A stretch of DNA of 64,000 nucleotides from Pseudomonas sp. 10-1B (GCF_000935045.1 NZ_JYKS01000052.1:1-64000), one strand, 5' to 3'; shown: positions 35,344 through 44,299, numbered from the stretch's first letter. Numbers and translations are program-made. Notes: generated by a model not told the origin, from the sequence alone.

Positions 35344-35681
35344 CTCAAAAGCCCATACGCCAGGCCATTGCCCTGAGCTACGACGGCCAGCAGGCCCCTA
35401 CCCTCAGCGCCAAGGGTGACGATGCGCTGGCCGAAGCCATCCTGGCCCTAGCCCGCGAACACGAGGTGCCGATTTACGAGAACGCCGAGCTGGTGCGCCT
35501 GCTGGCACGCCTGGAGCTGGGCGAGCAGATCCCGGAGGCGCTGTATCTGGCCATCGCCGAAATCATTGCCTTCGCCTGGCAATTGCGCGGCAAGGTGCCC
35601 GCCGGCTTCAGTGACGAGCCCAGCGCAGCGCGGGACGTTACCCCGGTAACTGCCCTGCTGCCACCTGGAGCCAACCGCTAA
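35340..35681 (+). CDS. FlhB C-domain homologue (FlhX-type, EscU/YscU/HrcU family)
   Basis: A 113-residue protein without membrane helices. It aligns with the cytoplasmic C-terminal part of FlhB beginning just after the NPTH autocleavage site: QAIALSYDGQQAPTLSAKG here versus YAVALQYDPEKGGAAPLLLA in FlhB. The NPTH motif itself is absent. In some bacteria FlhX proteins can replace the cleaved FlhB fragment (known in Helicobacter). Coupled to the FliK-like gene by an ATGA overlap. Its stop lies 4 bases from the convergent DUF2802 gene. Confidence 0.85.
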   Translation: MTQKPIRQAIALSYDGQQAPTLSAKGDDALAEAILALAREHEVPIYENAELVRLLARLELGEQIPEALYLAIAEIIAFAWQLRGKVPAGFSDEPSAARDVTPVTALLPPGANR

Positions 35682-35685
35682 TTAA

Positions 35686-36081
35686 TCACCCGCCGCGATG
35701 CAACTTGCTCATCAGCTCCGCCTCGGCCTGGGTCAGCCCGCAGCTTTCGGTCAGTTCAGCAATGCTGGCCCCCATCCCCACCAGCTTGGCCGCCTGGGTG
35801 AAGGTAACGTTATGGGGGTCGCGCTGCTCCAACTGCTGGATCTTCTCCGGCAATGGGGCAACCGCCACGCTCAGCTCGTGCAGCGCCTCGCCCATGCGCA
35901 CGGAGCCGTTCTGGTAGTCGTCCAGACGCTTGGCCAGGTCCTTGATGCGTTGGTCACGCAGGGCATCGCCCTCGGCCTGCTGCGCGGCCAGCTCCCGCTG
36001 GCGCTTGCTGTAGTTGAGGAAAAACCACAGGCTCAGCGCCCAGACCAACGCCAGGAAGATGACAGCAACCTCTAGGATCAA
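35686..36081 (-). CDS. DUF2802-family membrane protein of the che/flagellar cluster
   Basis: A 131-residue protein with one N-terminal helix (ILEVAVIFLALVWALSLWFF), a coiled-coil stretch (KRQRELAAQQAEGDALRDQR) and a C-terminal HTH-like part (AKLVGMGASIAELTESCGL). The start appears to be a TTG one base after the cheW stop. It is the last gene of the parC-parP-cheW group. Proteins of this type sit at the same place in other polar-flagellated gammaproteobacteria; function unknown. Confidence 0.7.
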   Translation of the reverse strand: MILEVAVIFLALVWALSLWFFLNYSKRQRELAAQQAEGDALRDQRIKDLAKRLDDYQNGSVRMGEALHELSVAVAPLPEKIQQLEQRDPHNVTFTQAAKLVGMGASIAELTESCGLTQAEAELMSKLHRGG

Positions 36082-36082
36082 C

Positions 36083-36562
36083 TCAGATGTTCTCCAGCTC
36101 GGACCACTCTTCCTCGGTCATCATCTTGTCCAGCTCGACCAGGATCAGCAGCTCGCCATTCTTGTTGCACACGCCCTGAATGAACTTGGCCGACTCTTCG
36201 TTACCCACATTCGGCGCGGTCTCGATCTCGGACTGGCGCAGGTACACCACTTCGGCCACGCTGTCGACCAGGATGCCGACCACTTGCTTGTCCGCCTCGA
36301 TGATGACGATACGGGTGTTGTCGGTCACCTCGGTCGGCATCAGGCCAAAGCGCTGACGGGTGTCGATCACGGTCACCACGTTGCCACGCAGGTTGATGAT
36401 GCCCAACACGTAACTTGGCGCACCCGGCACCGGGGCGATCTCCGTGTAGCGCAGCACTTCCTGCACCTGCATCACATTGATGCCGTAGGACTCGTTGTCC
36501 AGACGGAAGGTAACCCACTGCAGGATCGGATCTTCAGAACCTTGTGCAGACGACTTTTTCAT
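36083..36562 (-). CDS. cheW: Chemotaxis coupling protein CheW
   Basis: A 159-residue CheW: ILQWVTFRLDNESYGINVMQ, VPGAPSYVLGIINLRGNVVT, DTRQRFGL and later segments with the two beta-barrel subdomains. It bridges chemoreceptors and CheA. The ATG at 36562 is preceded by AGGGGTAGGGGA. It follows the parP-like gene by 42 bp. Confidence 0.93.
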   Translation of the reverse strand: MKKSSAQGSEDPILQWVTFRLDNESYGINVMQVQEVLRYTEIAPVPGAPSYVLGIINLRGNVVTVIDTRQRFGLMPTEVTDNTRIVIIEADKQVVGILVDSVAEVVYLRQSEIETAPNVGNEESAKFIQGVCNKNGELLILVELDKMMTEEEWSELENI

Positions 36563-36604
36563 TCCCCTACCCCTCAAAATCCGCCATTGGCGGTGTGTTC
36601 GGTG

Positions 36605-37498
36605 TCATTTCTGTTTGGCGTGCATCTGCTTGACCGCGCCGCTGGCGATCAACTCGGCCAGTGCGGCGACGTCGAGCAGTGCACACATGTGTTCGATTAC
36701 GGTACCGGCCAGCCACGGGCGCTGGCCACGCTGGCTGCGCCACTTGATCTCGGACGGGTCCAGGCGCAACGAGCGGCTGACCTGGTGCACCGCCAGCCCC
36801 CATTCGTAGCCCTGCACGGAAATCACGTATTGCAGGCCCTGGCGAAAATCATCGCGGTAGCGGTCGGGCATCACCCAACGCGCGGTGTCCAGCACCTTCA
36901 GGTTGCCGGCCTGGCAGGTGAGGATGCCGAGGAACCAGTCGGGCTGGCCGAACAGCGGCGTCAGCTCCTGGCCGGCCAGGGTGTAGATCGAGCCCAGGCA
37001 TACCAACGGCACGGCCAGGGTCAGGCCGGCCACGTCGAACAGCAGGCATTCGAAAGGCTCGGCGGCCCACGCCGGACGACCGTCGATGGTGGCCGGTGGT
37101 ACAGGCAAGTCGGGGGCAGGCAGGTGCACATCGACCAGCGGCATGGCCGGCTCGACCGCTGGCTCTTCGACAAGCACCGGAATGGCAGCCTCGGCCACCA
37201 CATTTCGCTCGATCACCGTCACCACCGGCGCTTCCACCGGCATCACACGGGGCAGTACCGCCTGCCTGGGCTCGGCGAATGGCCGCGGGGCAAAGCTGGC
37301 AACGGCTTCGACGGGCTCAGGCCGGGCCGGCTGGCGGGCGTCACGCGCCTGCTCCTCGCGCACGGCTTCGGCGAACTCGTCTGCCGTTGCCGTGGGCTCA
37401 CCCAGGTCATCGGCCTCGGTGGCCTCCTGCAGCAGGCCATCGAGGTACGATTGCAGGGCCATCTGTGGCCGGGTGCTGGTTGCTCGGGTCTGGGTCAT
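36605..37498 (-). CDS. CheW-domain protein, ParP-like polar array protein
   Basis: A 297-residue protein with an N-terminal segment (MALQSYLDGLLQEATEADDL), a Pro/Val-rich middle, and a C-terminal CheW-like domain from about residue 150 (ECLLFDVAGLTLAVPLVCL; VSVQGYEWGLAVHQVSRSL). The arrangement and position between parC and cheW match ParP of Vibrio, whose C-terminal domain binds CheA and receptors and links the array to ParC at the pole. The ATG overlaps the parC stop by 4 bases. The symbol is withheld because ParP identity rests on context. Confidence 0.78.
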   Translation of the reverse strand: MTQTRATSTRPQMALQSYLDGLLQEATEADDLGEPTATADEFAEAVREEQARDARQPARPEPVEAVASFAPRPFAEPRQAVLPRVMPVEAPVVTVIERNVVAEAAIPVLVEEPAVEPAMPLVDVHLPAPDLPVPPATIDGRPAWAAEPFECLLFDVAGLTLAVPLVCLGSIYTLAGQELTPLFGQPDWFLGILTCQAGNLKVLDTARWVMPDRYRDDFRQGLQYVISVQGYEWGLAVHQVSRSLRLDPSEIKWRSQRGQRPWLAGTVIEHMCALLDVAALAELIASGAVKQMHAKQK

Positions 37499-38286
37499 CA
37501 GGCCACCTGCGCCGCGGTCTTGTAGGTCAGCAGGTGCTTGAGCAGCGCCCGGTAGGCGATCAGCCCGCGGCTCTTGCTGTCGAACTGCGAGGGCGTGACG
37601 CCCTTGCGGCTGGCATCGCGCAGGCGCGTGTCGACGGGGATGTAACCCTGCCACACATGCTGGCCGTAGGTATCACGCAGCAGCTTCAGCGTGCCGAGGG
37701 AAGCCTGGGTACGGCGGTCGAACAGGGTCGGCACGATCTGGTAAGGCAGCGCCTGCTTGCGCGAGCGGTTGACCATGGCCAGGGTACCGACCATGCGCTC
37801 CAGGCCCTTGACCGCCAGAAACTCGGTTTGTACCGGGATCACCAGTTGCTGGCTCGCGGCCAAGGCATTGACCATCAGCACGCCCAGCAAGGGTGGGCTG
37901 TCGATCAGGGCATAGTCGAAATCCTGCCACAGCTGCGCCAGACTCTTGGCGATCACCAGGCCCAGGCCATTCTGCCCAGGCGACTGGCGCTCCAGCACCG
38001 CCAAGGCAGTGCTCGATGGCAGCAGCGAAATGCGCTCGTCACTGGTGGGCAACAGCAATTGCCCAGGCAAGCCCTCCGGCACCACGCCCTTGTGCAGGAA
38101 CAGGTCGTAGCAGCTGTGCTCCAGGGCATCGGGGTTATGCCCGAAATAGCTGGTCATCGAGCCGTGCGGGTCGAGGTCGACGACGACCACGCGCTTGCCG
38201 GCGTCGGCCAGCAGGCCAGCCAGAGCGATGGTAGTGGTGGTCTTGCCGACGCCACCTTTTTGATTGGCTACTGCCCAGACTCTCAT
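37498..38286 (-). CDS. parC: ParA-like ATPase, ParC-type chemotaxis positioning protein
   Basis: A 262-residue MinD/ParA ATPase with the deviant Walker A VWAVANQKGGVGKTTTT (Lys15), a second motif VVVVDLDPHGSMTSYFG, and DYALIDSPPLLGVLMVNAL. It lies downstream of cheYZAB-motCD and upstream of parP-like and cheW. In Vibrio this arrangement localises chemotaxis arrays to the flagellated pole and partitions them at division. It is distinct from chromosomal ParA, which lies near the origin with parB. The ATG at 38286 starts the domain exactly. Confidence 0.8.
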   Translation of the reverse strand: MRVWAVANQKGGVGKTTTTIALAGLLADAGKRVVVVDLDPHGSMTSYFGHNPDALEHSCYDLFLHKGVVPEGLPGQLLLPTSDERISLLPSSTALAVLERQSPGQNGLGLVIAKSLAQLWQDFDYALIDSPPLLGVLMVNALAASQQLVIPVQTEFLAVKGLERMVGTLAMVNRSRKQALPYQIVPTLFDRRTQASLGTLKLLRDTYGQHVWQGYIPVDTRLRDASRKGVTPSQFDSKSRGLIAYRALLKHLLTYKTAAQVA

Positions 38287-38327
38287 CAAGCAAACTCTAT
38301 GTATTGATTTGAAAGCTCGTGCGATCA

Positions 38328-38415
38328 ATGTGGGAGCGGGCGAGCCCGCGAACACCGGCGAAGCCGGTGCCAATCACCGCGTCGCCTGCTTCGCGGGCTC
38401 GCCCGCTCCCACAGG
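38328..38415. repeat. REP pair (GCGGGCGAGCCCGC type)
   Basis: Inverted pair with an inner ACCGGCGAAGCCGGT palindrome in the motD-parC gap. It is the only REP within the che series and may separate two transcripts. Confidence 0.85.
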
Positions 38416-38468
38416 GGACGGCGTCACATTCAAAATTGTGCTTGTAGCAGTGCCGGAGAATTGACGAA

Positions 38469-39326
38469 TCACTGCCCCGCCACCGTTGCTGACGTTGCCG
38501 GTGCACTTTGTGTGCCAGCCCGGCGCAATGCGGCATCCGGCGTGGCATTGGCGCTGCCCGAGCCGGTCAGGCTGCGGCGCACTTCGAGGTTACGCGAAAT
38601 CACCAGCACCACCCGGCGGTTGCGCGCACGGCCTTCGGCGGTGTCGTTGCTGGCCACCGGCTGGTACTCGCCATAACCCACCGAAGCCATGCGCGCCGGG
38701 TTGACCCCTTCCATGGCCAGCAGGCGCACGATGCTTGCCGCCCGCGCCGACGACAGCTCCCAGTTGGTCGGGTACTGCGCGGTGCGGATCGGCAGGTTGT
38801 CGGTGAAGCCTTCGACGTGCACCGGGTTGGCGAACGGCTTGAGGATGGCGGCCACCTTCTCGATGATGGCAAACGCCTGGTCGCTGGGCATGGCATCGCC
38901 ACTGCCGAACAACAACGACGAGTTGAGCTCGATTTCCACCCACAGCTCATTACCCCGCACGGTCATCTGGTCGCTGCTGATCAGGTCGCCAAAGGCATCG
39001 CGCACGTCATCACTGATGGTTTTCAGCGGGTCGACATTGGTCGCCGCCAGGCCCGCTTCGGTCTGCTCGCTGTCTTTGACCAGCGGCTCGGCCGGGCGCA
39101 CGCTCAGCGGCCGCTCTTCACCGATGGGGATCGGCTTCATGCTGCGCTCAGGGTCGTTGAACACCCCGAGCAAGGCCTGGGAAATGACCTTGTACTTGCC
39201 CTCGTTGATCGAGGAAATCGAGTACATCACCACGAAAAACGCGAACAGCAAGGTAATGAAGTCGGCGTACGACACCAGCCAGCGCTCGTGGTTTTCGTGT
39301 TCCTCGGTATGACGACGGCGACGCAT
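38469..39326 (-). CDS. motD: Flagellar motor protein MotD
   Basis: A 285-residue MotB-type protein. Its single helix has the proton-channel Asp22 (VSYADFITLLFAFFVVMYS), then a plug and linker region, and an OmpA-like peptidoglycan-binding domain (FTDNLPIRTAQYPTNWELS, SARAASIVRLLAMEGVNPA). It forms the second stator set with MotC. The start is 3 bp after the motC stop. Confidence 0.93.
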   Translation of the reverse strand: MRRRRHTEEHENHERWLVSYADFITLLFAFFVVMYSISSINEGKYKVISQALLGVFNDPERSMKPIPIGEERPLSVRPAEPLVKDSEQTEAGLAATNVDPLKTISDDVRDAFGDLISSDQMTVRGNELWVEIELNSSLLFGSGDAMPSDQAFAIIEKVAAILKPFANPVHVEGFTDNLPIRTAQYPTNWELSSARAASIVRLLAMEGVNPARMASVGYGEYQPVASNDTAEGRARNRRVVLVISRNLEVRRSLTGSGSANATPDAALRRAGTQSAPATSATVAGQ

Positions 39327-39329
39327 GGG

Positions 39330-40070
39330 TTACTCCATGAAGCCTTGCAGCTTCAACTCGATCGAGCGCGGGTTCTCACCCTCGGCAATCGACAGCAGGC
39401 CTTCGAGCAGCATCTCGCGGTAGCGCGACTGGCGCATGACCACGGCCTTGAGCTTGTTGGCGATCGGCAGCAGCACCAGGTTGGCACTGGCCACACCGTA
39501 GATGGTGGCGACGAAGGCCACGGCAATGCCATTGCCCAGCTGCGACGGGTCGGCCAGGTTGCCCATCACGTGGATCAGGCCCATGACCGCACCGATGATG
39601 CCGATGGTCGGCGCGTAGCCGCCCATGCTCTCGAACACCTTGGCAGCCTGGATGTCACGGTTTTCCTGGGTCAGGAAATCGACTTCGAGAATGCTGCGGA
39701 TGGCTTCCGGCTCGGCGCCGTCCACCAGCAGTTGCAAGCCCTTGCGCGCATAAGGGTCGGGTTCGGCGTCGGCCACCCCTTCCAGGCCCAGCAGGCCTTC
39801 CTTGCGCGCCGTCAGGCTCCAGTTCACCACACGGTCGATGCCACCCGCCAGGTCGACCCGTGGCGGGAAGAGGATCCAGCGCAGAATCTGCAAGGCGCGC
39901 TTGAAGGCCGACAGTGGCGCTTGCAGCAGCGCCGCCGCCAGGGTCCCGCCCAGCACGATCAGCGCCGCCGGACCATTGACCAGGGCACCGACATGGCCAC
40001 CTTCGAGGAAGTTGCCACCGACGATGGCGACAAAGGCGAGGATCAGGCCGATCAGGCTGAGCACGTCCAT
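39330..40070 (-). CDS. motC: Flagellar motor protein MotC
   Basis: A 246-residue MotA-type protein with four helices (LIGLILAFVAIVGGNFLEGG; PAALIVLGGTLAAALLQAPL; IGIIGAVMGLIHVMGNL; AFVATIYGVASANLVLLPI) and a large cytoplasmic loop. MotCD is the stator pair needed for swarming in Pseudomonas. The ATG overlaps the cheB stop by one base. Confidence 0.93.
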   Translation of the reverse strand: MDVLSLIGLILAFVAIVGGNFLEGGHVGALVNGPAALIVLGGTLAAALLQAPLSAFKRALQILRWILFPPRVDLAGGIDRVVNWSLTARKEGLLGLEGVADAEPDPYARKGLQLLVDGAEPEAIRSILEVDFLTQENRDIQAAKVFESMGGYAPTIGIIGAVMGLIHVMGNLADPSQLGNGIAVAFVATIYGVASANLVLLPIANKLKAVVMRQSRYREMLLEGLLSIAEGENPRSIELKLQGFME

Positions 40071-41194
40071 CAGACGCACGCCTCCACCAGGTGTTTGCCG
40101 ATTTCGTCCAGGCTGTACACCGCATCGGCCAGGTTGGCCTTGACGATGGCCATGGGCATGCCATAGATCACACAGCTGGCCTCATCCTGGGCCCACACCG
40201 TGCTGCCACCCTGCTTGAGCAGGCGCGCGCCTTCGCGACCATCGGCGCCCATGCCGGTGAGCACCACCGACAGCACCTTGTCGCCATACGACTTGGCCGC
40301 CGAGCCGAAGGTGATGTCCACGCACGGCTTGTAGTTCAGGCGCTCGTCACCGGGCAGGATCTTCACCGCGCCACGGCCATCGATCATCATCTGCTTGCCA
40401 CCGGGCGCCAGCAGGGCCAGGCCCGGGCGCAGCATGTCGCCGTCCTCGGCTTCCTTGACGCTGATCCGGCACAGTTTGTCCAGGCGTTCGGCAAAGGCCT
40501 TGGTGAACGCCGCCGGCATGTGCTGGATCAGCACGATCGGCGCCGGGAAGTTGGCCGGCAGCTGGGTCAGCACCCGCTGCAGGGCGACCGGGCCACCCGT
40601 GGAGGTGCCAATCGCCACCAGCTTGTAAGGCTTGCGCTTTGGCGCCGGCGAATGCGCTGCCGCTGGCGCCGCTACACGGGCAGGTGCAGCAGGGCGTGTC
40701 TGCGCCGGGCTGGCAAAACTGCCGGCAGGCGCGTGGCTGCTGGCTGGCGCGGGCGCGGCGACCGCTGCCGGGCTGGCATAGCTGCCGAAACGGCGGTTGC
40801 TGCGGGAAATGGTATGCACCTTCTCGCACAGCAACTGCTTGACCTTGTCGGGGTTGCGCGAAATGTCCTCGAAGTTCTTCGGCAGGTAATCCACCGCGCC
40901 GGCATCCAGCGCGTCGAGGGTGACGCGGGCGCCTTCGTGGGTCAGCGACGAGAACATCAATACCGGCGTCGGGCAGCGCTGCATGATGTGCCGCACCGCG
41001 GTGATGCCATCCATCATGGGCATTTCGTAGTCCATGGTGATGACATCGGGCTTGAGCGCCAGCGCCTGGTCGATCGCTTCCCTGCCGTTGGTCGCGGTAC
41101 CCACTACCTGAATCGTCGGATCCGCCGAGAGGATTTCCGAGACGCGGCGGCGGAAGAAACCGGAATCATCCACCACCAGGACCTTGACTGCCAT
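40070..41194 (-). CDS. cheB: Chemotaxis methylesterase/deamidase CheB
   Basis: A 374-residue CheB: receiver domain (LVVDDSGFFRR, phospho-Asp55 in VITMDYEMPMMDG), an Ala/Pro-rich linker (about 140-185) and the methylesterase domain with the catalytic Ser, His and Asp in AIGTSTGGPVALQ, LIQHMPAAFT and GMGADGREG. It demethylates receptors for adaptation. GGAG precedes the ATG at 41194. Confidence 0.95.
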   Translation of the reverse strand: MAVKVLVVDDSGFFRRRVSEILSADPTIQVVGTATNGREAIDQALALKPDVITMDYEMPMMDGITAVRHIMQRCPTPVLMFSSLTHEGARVTLDALDAGAVDYLPKNFEDISRNPDKVKQLLCEKVHTISRSNRRFGSYASPAAVAAPAPASSHAPAGSFASPAQTRPAAPARVAAPAAAHSPAPKRKPYKLVAIGTSTGGPVALQRVLTQLPANFPAPIVLIQHMPAAFTKAFAERLDKLCRISVKEAEDGDMLRPGLALLAPGGKQMMIDGRGAVKILPGDERLNYKPCVDITFGSAAKSYGDKVLSVVLTGMGADGREGARLLKQGGSTVWAQDEASCVIYGMPMAIVKANLADAVYSLDEIGKHLVEACV

Positions 41195-41240
41195 AAACAC
41201 TCCATTAGGCGGCGCAACCCGCCAGGGTGCGCCACCGAAA

Positions 41241-43478
41241 TCAAATACGCCGCGCGGCGTAACGCTTGAGCATGCTCGGGACGTCGAGAATCAACGCAAT
41301 GCGCCCGTCGCCGGTGATGGTGGCCCCGGACATCCCCGGTGTGCCCTGCAGCATCTTGCCCAGCGGCTTGATTACCACTTCTTCCTGGCCGACCAGTTGA
41401 TCGACGACAAAGCCGATGCGCTGGGTGCCGACCGACAGGATCACCACGTGGCCCTCATGCTGCTCTTCATGCACCTGGCCCTGGACCAGCCAGCGCTTGA
41501 GGTAGAACAGCGGCAGCGCCTTGTCGCGCACGATCACCACTTCCTGGCCGTCGACCACGTTGGTCCGCGACAGGTCGAGGTGGAAGATCTCGTTGACGTT
41601 GACCAGCGGGAAGGCGAACGCCTGGTTGCCCAGCATCACCATCAGGGTGGGCATGATCGCCAGGGTCAGCGGCACCTTGATGACGATCTTCGAGCCCTGG
41701 CCCTTGGCCGAGAAGATGTTGATCGAGCCGTTGAGCTGGGAAATCTTGGTCTTCACCACGTCCATGCCCACGCCACGGCCAGACACGTCGGAAATCTCGG
41801 TCTTGGTCGAGAAGCCCGGGGCGAAGATCAGGTTGTAGCAGTCCGATTCGCTCAGGCGCTCGGCGGCGTCCTTGTCCATCAGGCCCTTTTCCACGGCCTT
41901 GGCGCGCAGGATGTTGGGGTCCATGCCCTTGCCGTCGTCAGAGATCGACAGCAGGATGTGGTCGCCTTCCTGTTCGGCCGACAGCACCACCCGGCCGGTA
42001 CGCGCCTTGCCGGAGGCTTCACGCTCATCGGGCATCTCGATGCCGTGGTCGACCGCGTTGCGCACCAAGTGCACCAGCGGGTCGGCCAGGGCCTCGACCA
42101 GGTTCTTGTCGAGGTCGGTCTCTTCACCGACCAACTCCAGGTTGATCTCTTTCTTCAGCTGGCGAGCCAGGTCGCGGACCAGGCGCGGGAAGCGGCCGAA
42201 GACTTTCTTGATCGGCTGCATGCGGGTTTTCATCACCGCGGTCTGCAGGTCGGCGGTGACCACGTCGAGGTTGGACACGGCCTTGGACATGGCCTCGTCG
42301 CCGCTGTTCAGGCCCAGGCGCACCAGGCGGTTACGCACCAGCACCAGCTCGCCGACCATGTTCATGATCTCGTCCAGGCGCGCGGTGTCGACCCGCACGG
42401 TGGTTTCCGCTTCGCTGACTGCATGCTTGTCGGCGGCTGGCGCCGGCGCCCGTGGTGCCGGGGCAGGCTTGCTGGCAGGCGCCGGTGCCGGCGCCGCAAC
42501 TGGCTTGGCGACCGGCTGGCTGTCGGCCTTGGCCGCGGCAGGTGCTGGCGCCTTGGCAACAGCGGGGGCGTCGACAGCGGCAACGTCGCCACCGAACTTG
42601 CCCTTGCCATGCAACTGGTCCAGCAAGGCCTCGAACTCGTGCTCGCTGATCTCGTCGCTGGTTGCGCTGCTGTCAGCCGCAGCCGGGGCCGCCACCTTGG
42701 CGGCGGGCAAGGCATCGGCCTGGAACGTGCCCTTGCCATGCAACTGGTCGAGCAGCGATTCGAATTCTTCGTCGGTAATTTCGTCGCTGGCCGCTTCGGC
42801 GCCAGCGGCGACGGGTTGCACGGCGATCTCGGCAGCGAACTGGCCTTTGCCGTGCAACTGGTCGAGCAGCGACTCGAACTCGGCATCGGTGATTTCATCA
42901 CCTTCGCCGCTGACGGCCTCATCCTGCATCTGCTCGTCGGCCGCGGCTTGTGCCTTGACCGCATCGAGCGAATCGAGCAGTTGTTCGAACTCGCTGTCGG
43001 TGATGTCCTGCTGCAGGTCCTCGGCAGCTGCCGGGGCCGCAACCGGCGCCTCGGCAACCGGCTCTGGCGCCGCAGCGGCTTCGGCGCCGCCAGGTTCGGC
43101 CAGGCGCGCCAACGCCGCCAGCAGCTCGGGGGTGGCTGGGGTCACTTCAGCGCGCTCACGCACCTGGCCAAACATGCTGTTGACCGTATCCAGTGCCTCG
43201 AGCACCACATCCATCAGTTCCGCGTCGACCCTGCGCTCACCTTTGCGCAGGACGTCGAACACGTTCTCGGCGATATGGCAGCATTCCACCAGCTCGTTCA
43301 GCTGAAGGAAGCCGGCGCCCCCTTTTACAGTGTGGAAACCGCGAAAGATCGCATTGAGCAGGTCGGCATCATCGGGCCGGCTTTCCAGCTCGACCAGTTG
43401 CTCGGACAGTTGCTCAAGAATTTCGCCGGCTTCTACCAGGAAATCCTGGAGGATTTCTTCATCGGCGCCGAAGCTCAT
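41241..43478 (-). CDS. cheA: Chemotaxis histidine kinase CheA with repeated linker motif
   Basis: A 745-residue CheA. The N-terminal Hpt domain (1-110) has His49 in RGFHTVKGGAGF. A normal P2 domain is not evident; instead residues 158-293 hold four copies of an acidic motif (DITDSEFEQLLDSLD; DEITDAEFESLLDQLHGKG; DEITDEEFESLLDQLHGKG; DEISEHEFEALLDQLHGKG) separated by Ala/Pro-rich spacers. The dimerisation, ATP-binding (HLVRNAVDHGIE, SDDGKGMD, SGRGVGMDVVK) and CheW-like domains follow. It phosphorylates CheY and CheB. The repeats may be docking sites for CheY, CheB or ParP (inference). Confidence 0.95.
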   Translation of the reverse strand: MSFGADEEILQDFLVEAGEILEQLSEQLVELESRPDDADLLNAIFRGFHTVKGGAGFLQLNELVECCHIAENVFDVLRKGERRVDAELMDVVLEALDTVNSMFGQVRERAEVTPATPELLAALARLAEPGGAEAAAAPEPVAEAPVAAPAAAEDLQQDITDSEFEQLLDSLDAVKAQAAADEQMQDEAVSGEGDEITDAEFESLLDQLHGKGQFAAEIAVQPVAAGAEAASDEITDEEFESLLDQLHGKGTFQADALPAAKVAAPAAADSSATSDEISEHEFEALLDQLHGKGKFGGDVAAVDAPAVAKAPAPAAAKADSQPVAKPVAAPAPAPASKPAPAPRAPAPAADKHAVSEAETTVRVDTARLDEIMNMVGELVLVRNRLVRLGLNSGDEAMSKAVSNLDVVTADLQTAVMKTRMQPIKKVFGRFPRLVRDLARQLKKEINLELVGEETDLDKNLVEALADPLVHLVRNAVDHGIEMPDEREASGKARTGRVVLSAEQEGDHILLSISDDGKGMDPNILRAKAVEKGLMDKDAAERLSESDCYNLIFAPGFSTKTEISDVSGRGVGMDVVKTKISQLNGSINIFSAKGQGSKIVIKVPLTLAIMPTLMVMLGNQAFAFPLVNVNEIFHLDLSRTNVVDGQEVVIVRDKALPLFYLKRWLVQGQVHEEQHEGHVVILSVGTQRIGFVVDQLVGQEEVVIKPLGKMLQGTPGMSGATITGDGRIALILDVPSMLKRYAARRI

Positions 43479-43490
43479 CAAACGTGCTCC

Positions 43491-44279
43491 TTAAAAACCC
43501 AGGCTGGACAGCAGATCATCGACATCGTCCTGACCGGACACTACGTCTTCACGCTTATCGGCATGAATCTGCGGACCTTCACCCCGAGTCGGATGTTTTT
43601 CTAGATCTTTTTCTGCACGCAATTGATCGTGGTCATGTTTTATGCCCGCGAAACGGTCGACCTGGCTGGCCATCAGCACCAACTTGAGCAGGTTGCTTTC
43701 CACCTCGGTGACCAGGCTGGTGACGCGCTTGATCACCTGGCCGGTCAGGTCTTGATAGTCCTGGGCCAGCAGAATGTCGTTGAGGTGGCCGGCGACCTTG
43801 CGGTTACCTTCGGCACTGTGCGTCAGGAAACTGTCGACGCGCTTGACCAGGTCGCGGAACTCTGGCGCAGCCACTTCGCGGCGCATGAAACGCTGCCAGT
43901 CGGTGCTCAGGGCCTGGGCCTCGCTGGCCAGGTCGTTGAGCACCGGGGTGCTTTCCTCGACCAGGTCCATGGTGCGGTTGGCCGCGCCTTCGGTAAGCTT
44001 GACCACGTACGACAGGCGCTCGGTGGCGTCGGTTATCTGCGACACCTCCTCGGCCTGCGGCATGGTCGGGTCGATCTGGAAACTGACGATGGCACTGTGC
44101 AGCTCGCGGGTCAGCTTGCCGACTTCCTGGTACAGGCCGCGATCGCGGGTCTGGTTCAGCTCGTGAATCAGCTGTACCGCCTCACCGAAACGACCCCGCT
44201 CCAGGCTTTCGACCAGCTCCTGGGCATGCTTCTTCAGGGTCGATTCGAACTCGCCCAATGAGTTTTGTGATGAATCCAT
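43491..44279 (-). CDS. cheZ: CheY-phosphate phosphatase CheZ
   Basis: A 262-residue, mostly helical protein with the CheZ signature AQDYQDLTGQVIKRV (catalytic Gln) and a C-terminal CheY-binding peptide (QDDVDDLLSSLGF). It dephosphorylates CheY-P. It lies 20 bp after cheY and 12 bp before cheA. Confidence 0.93.
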   Translation of the reverse strand: MDSSQNSLGEFESTLKKHAQELVESLERGRFGEAVQLIHELNQTRDRGLYQEVGKLTRELHSAIVSFQIDPTMPQAEEVSQITDATERLSYVVKLTEGAANRTMDLVEESTPVLNDLASEAQALSTDWQRFMRREVAAPEFRDLVKRVDSFLTHSAEGNRKVAGHLNDILLAQDYQDLTGQVIKRVTSLVTEVESNLLKLVLMASQVDRFAGIKHDHDQLRAEKDLEKHPTRGEGPQIHADKREDVVSGQDDVDDLLSSLGF

Positions 44280-44299
44280 GGCGCGCCCCCTGACGTGAC

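Noticed and set aside
41184..43604. Large open frames antisense to cheA (about 806 codons)
   Set aside because: Same GC-driven shadow effect; cheA on the - strand has all its domains.
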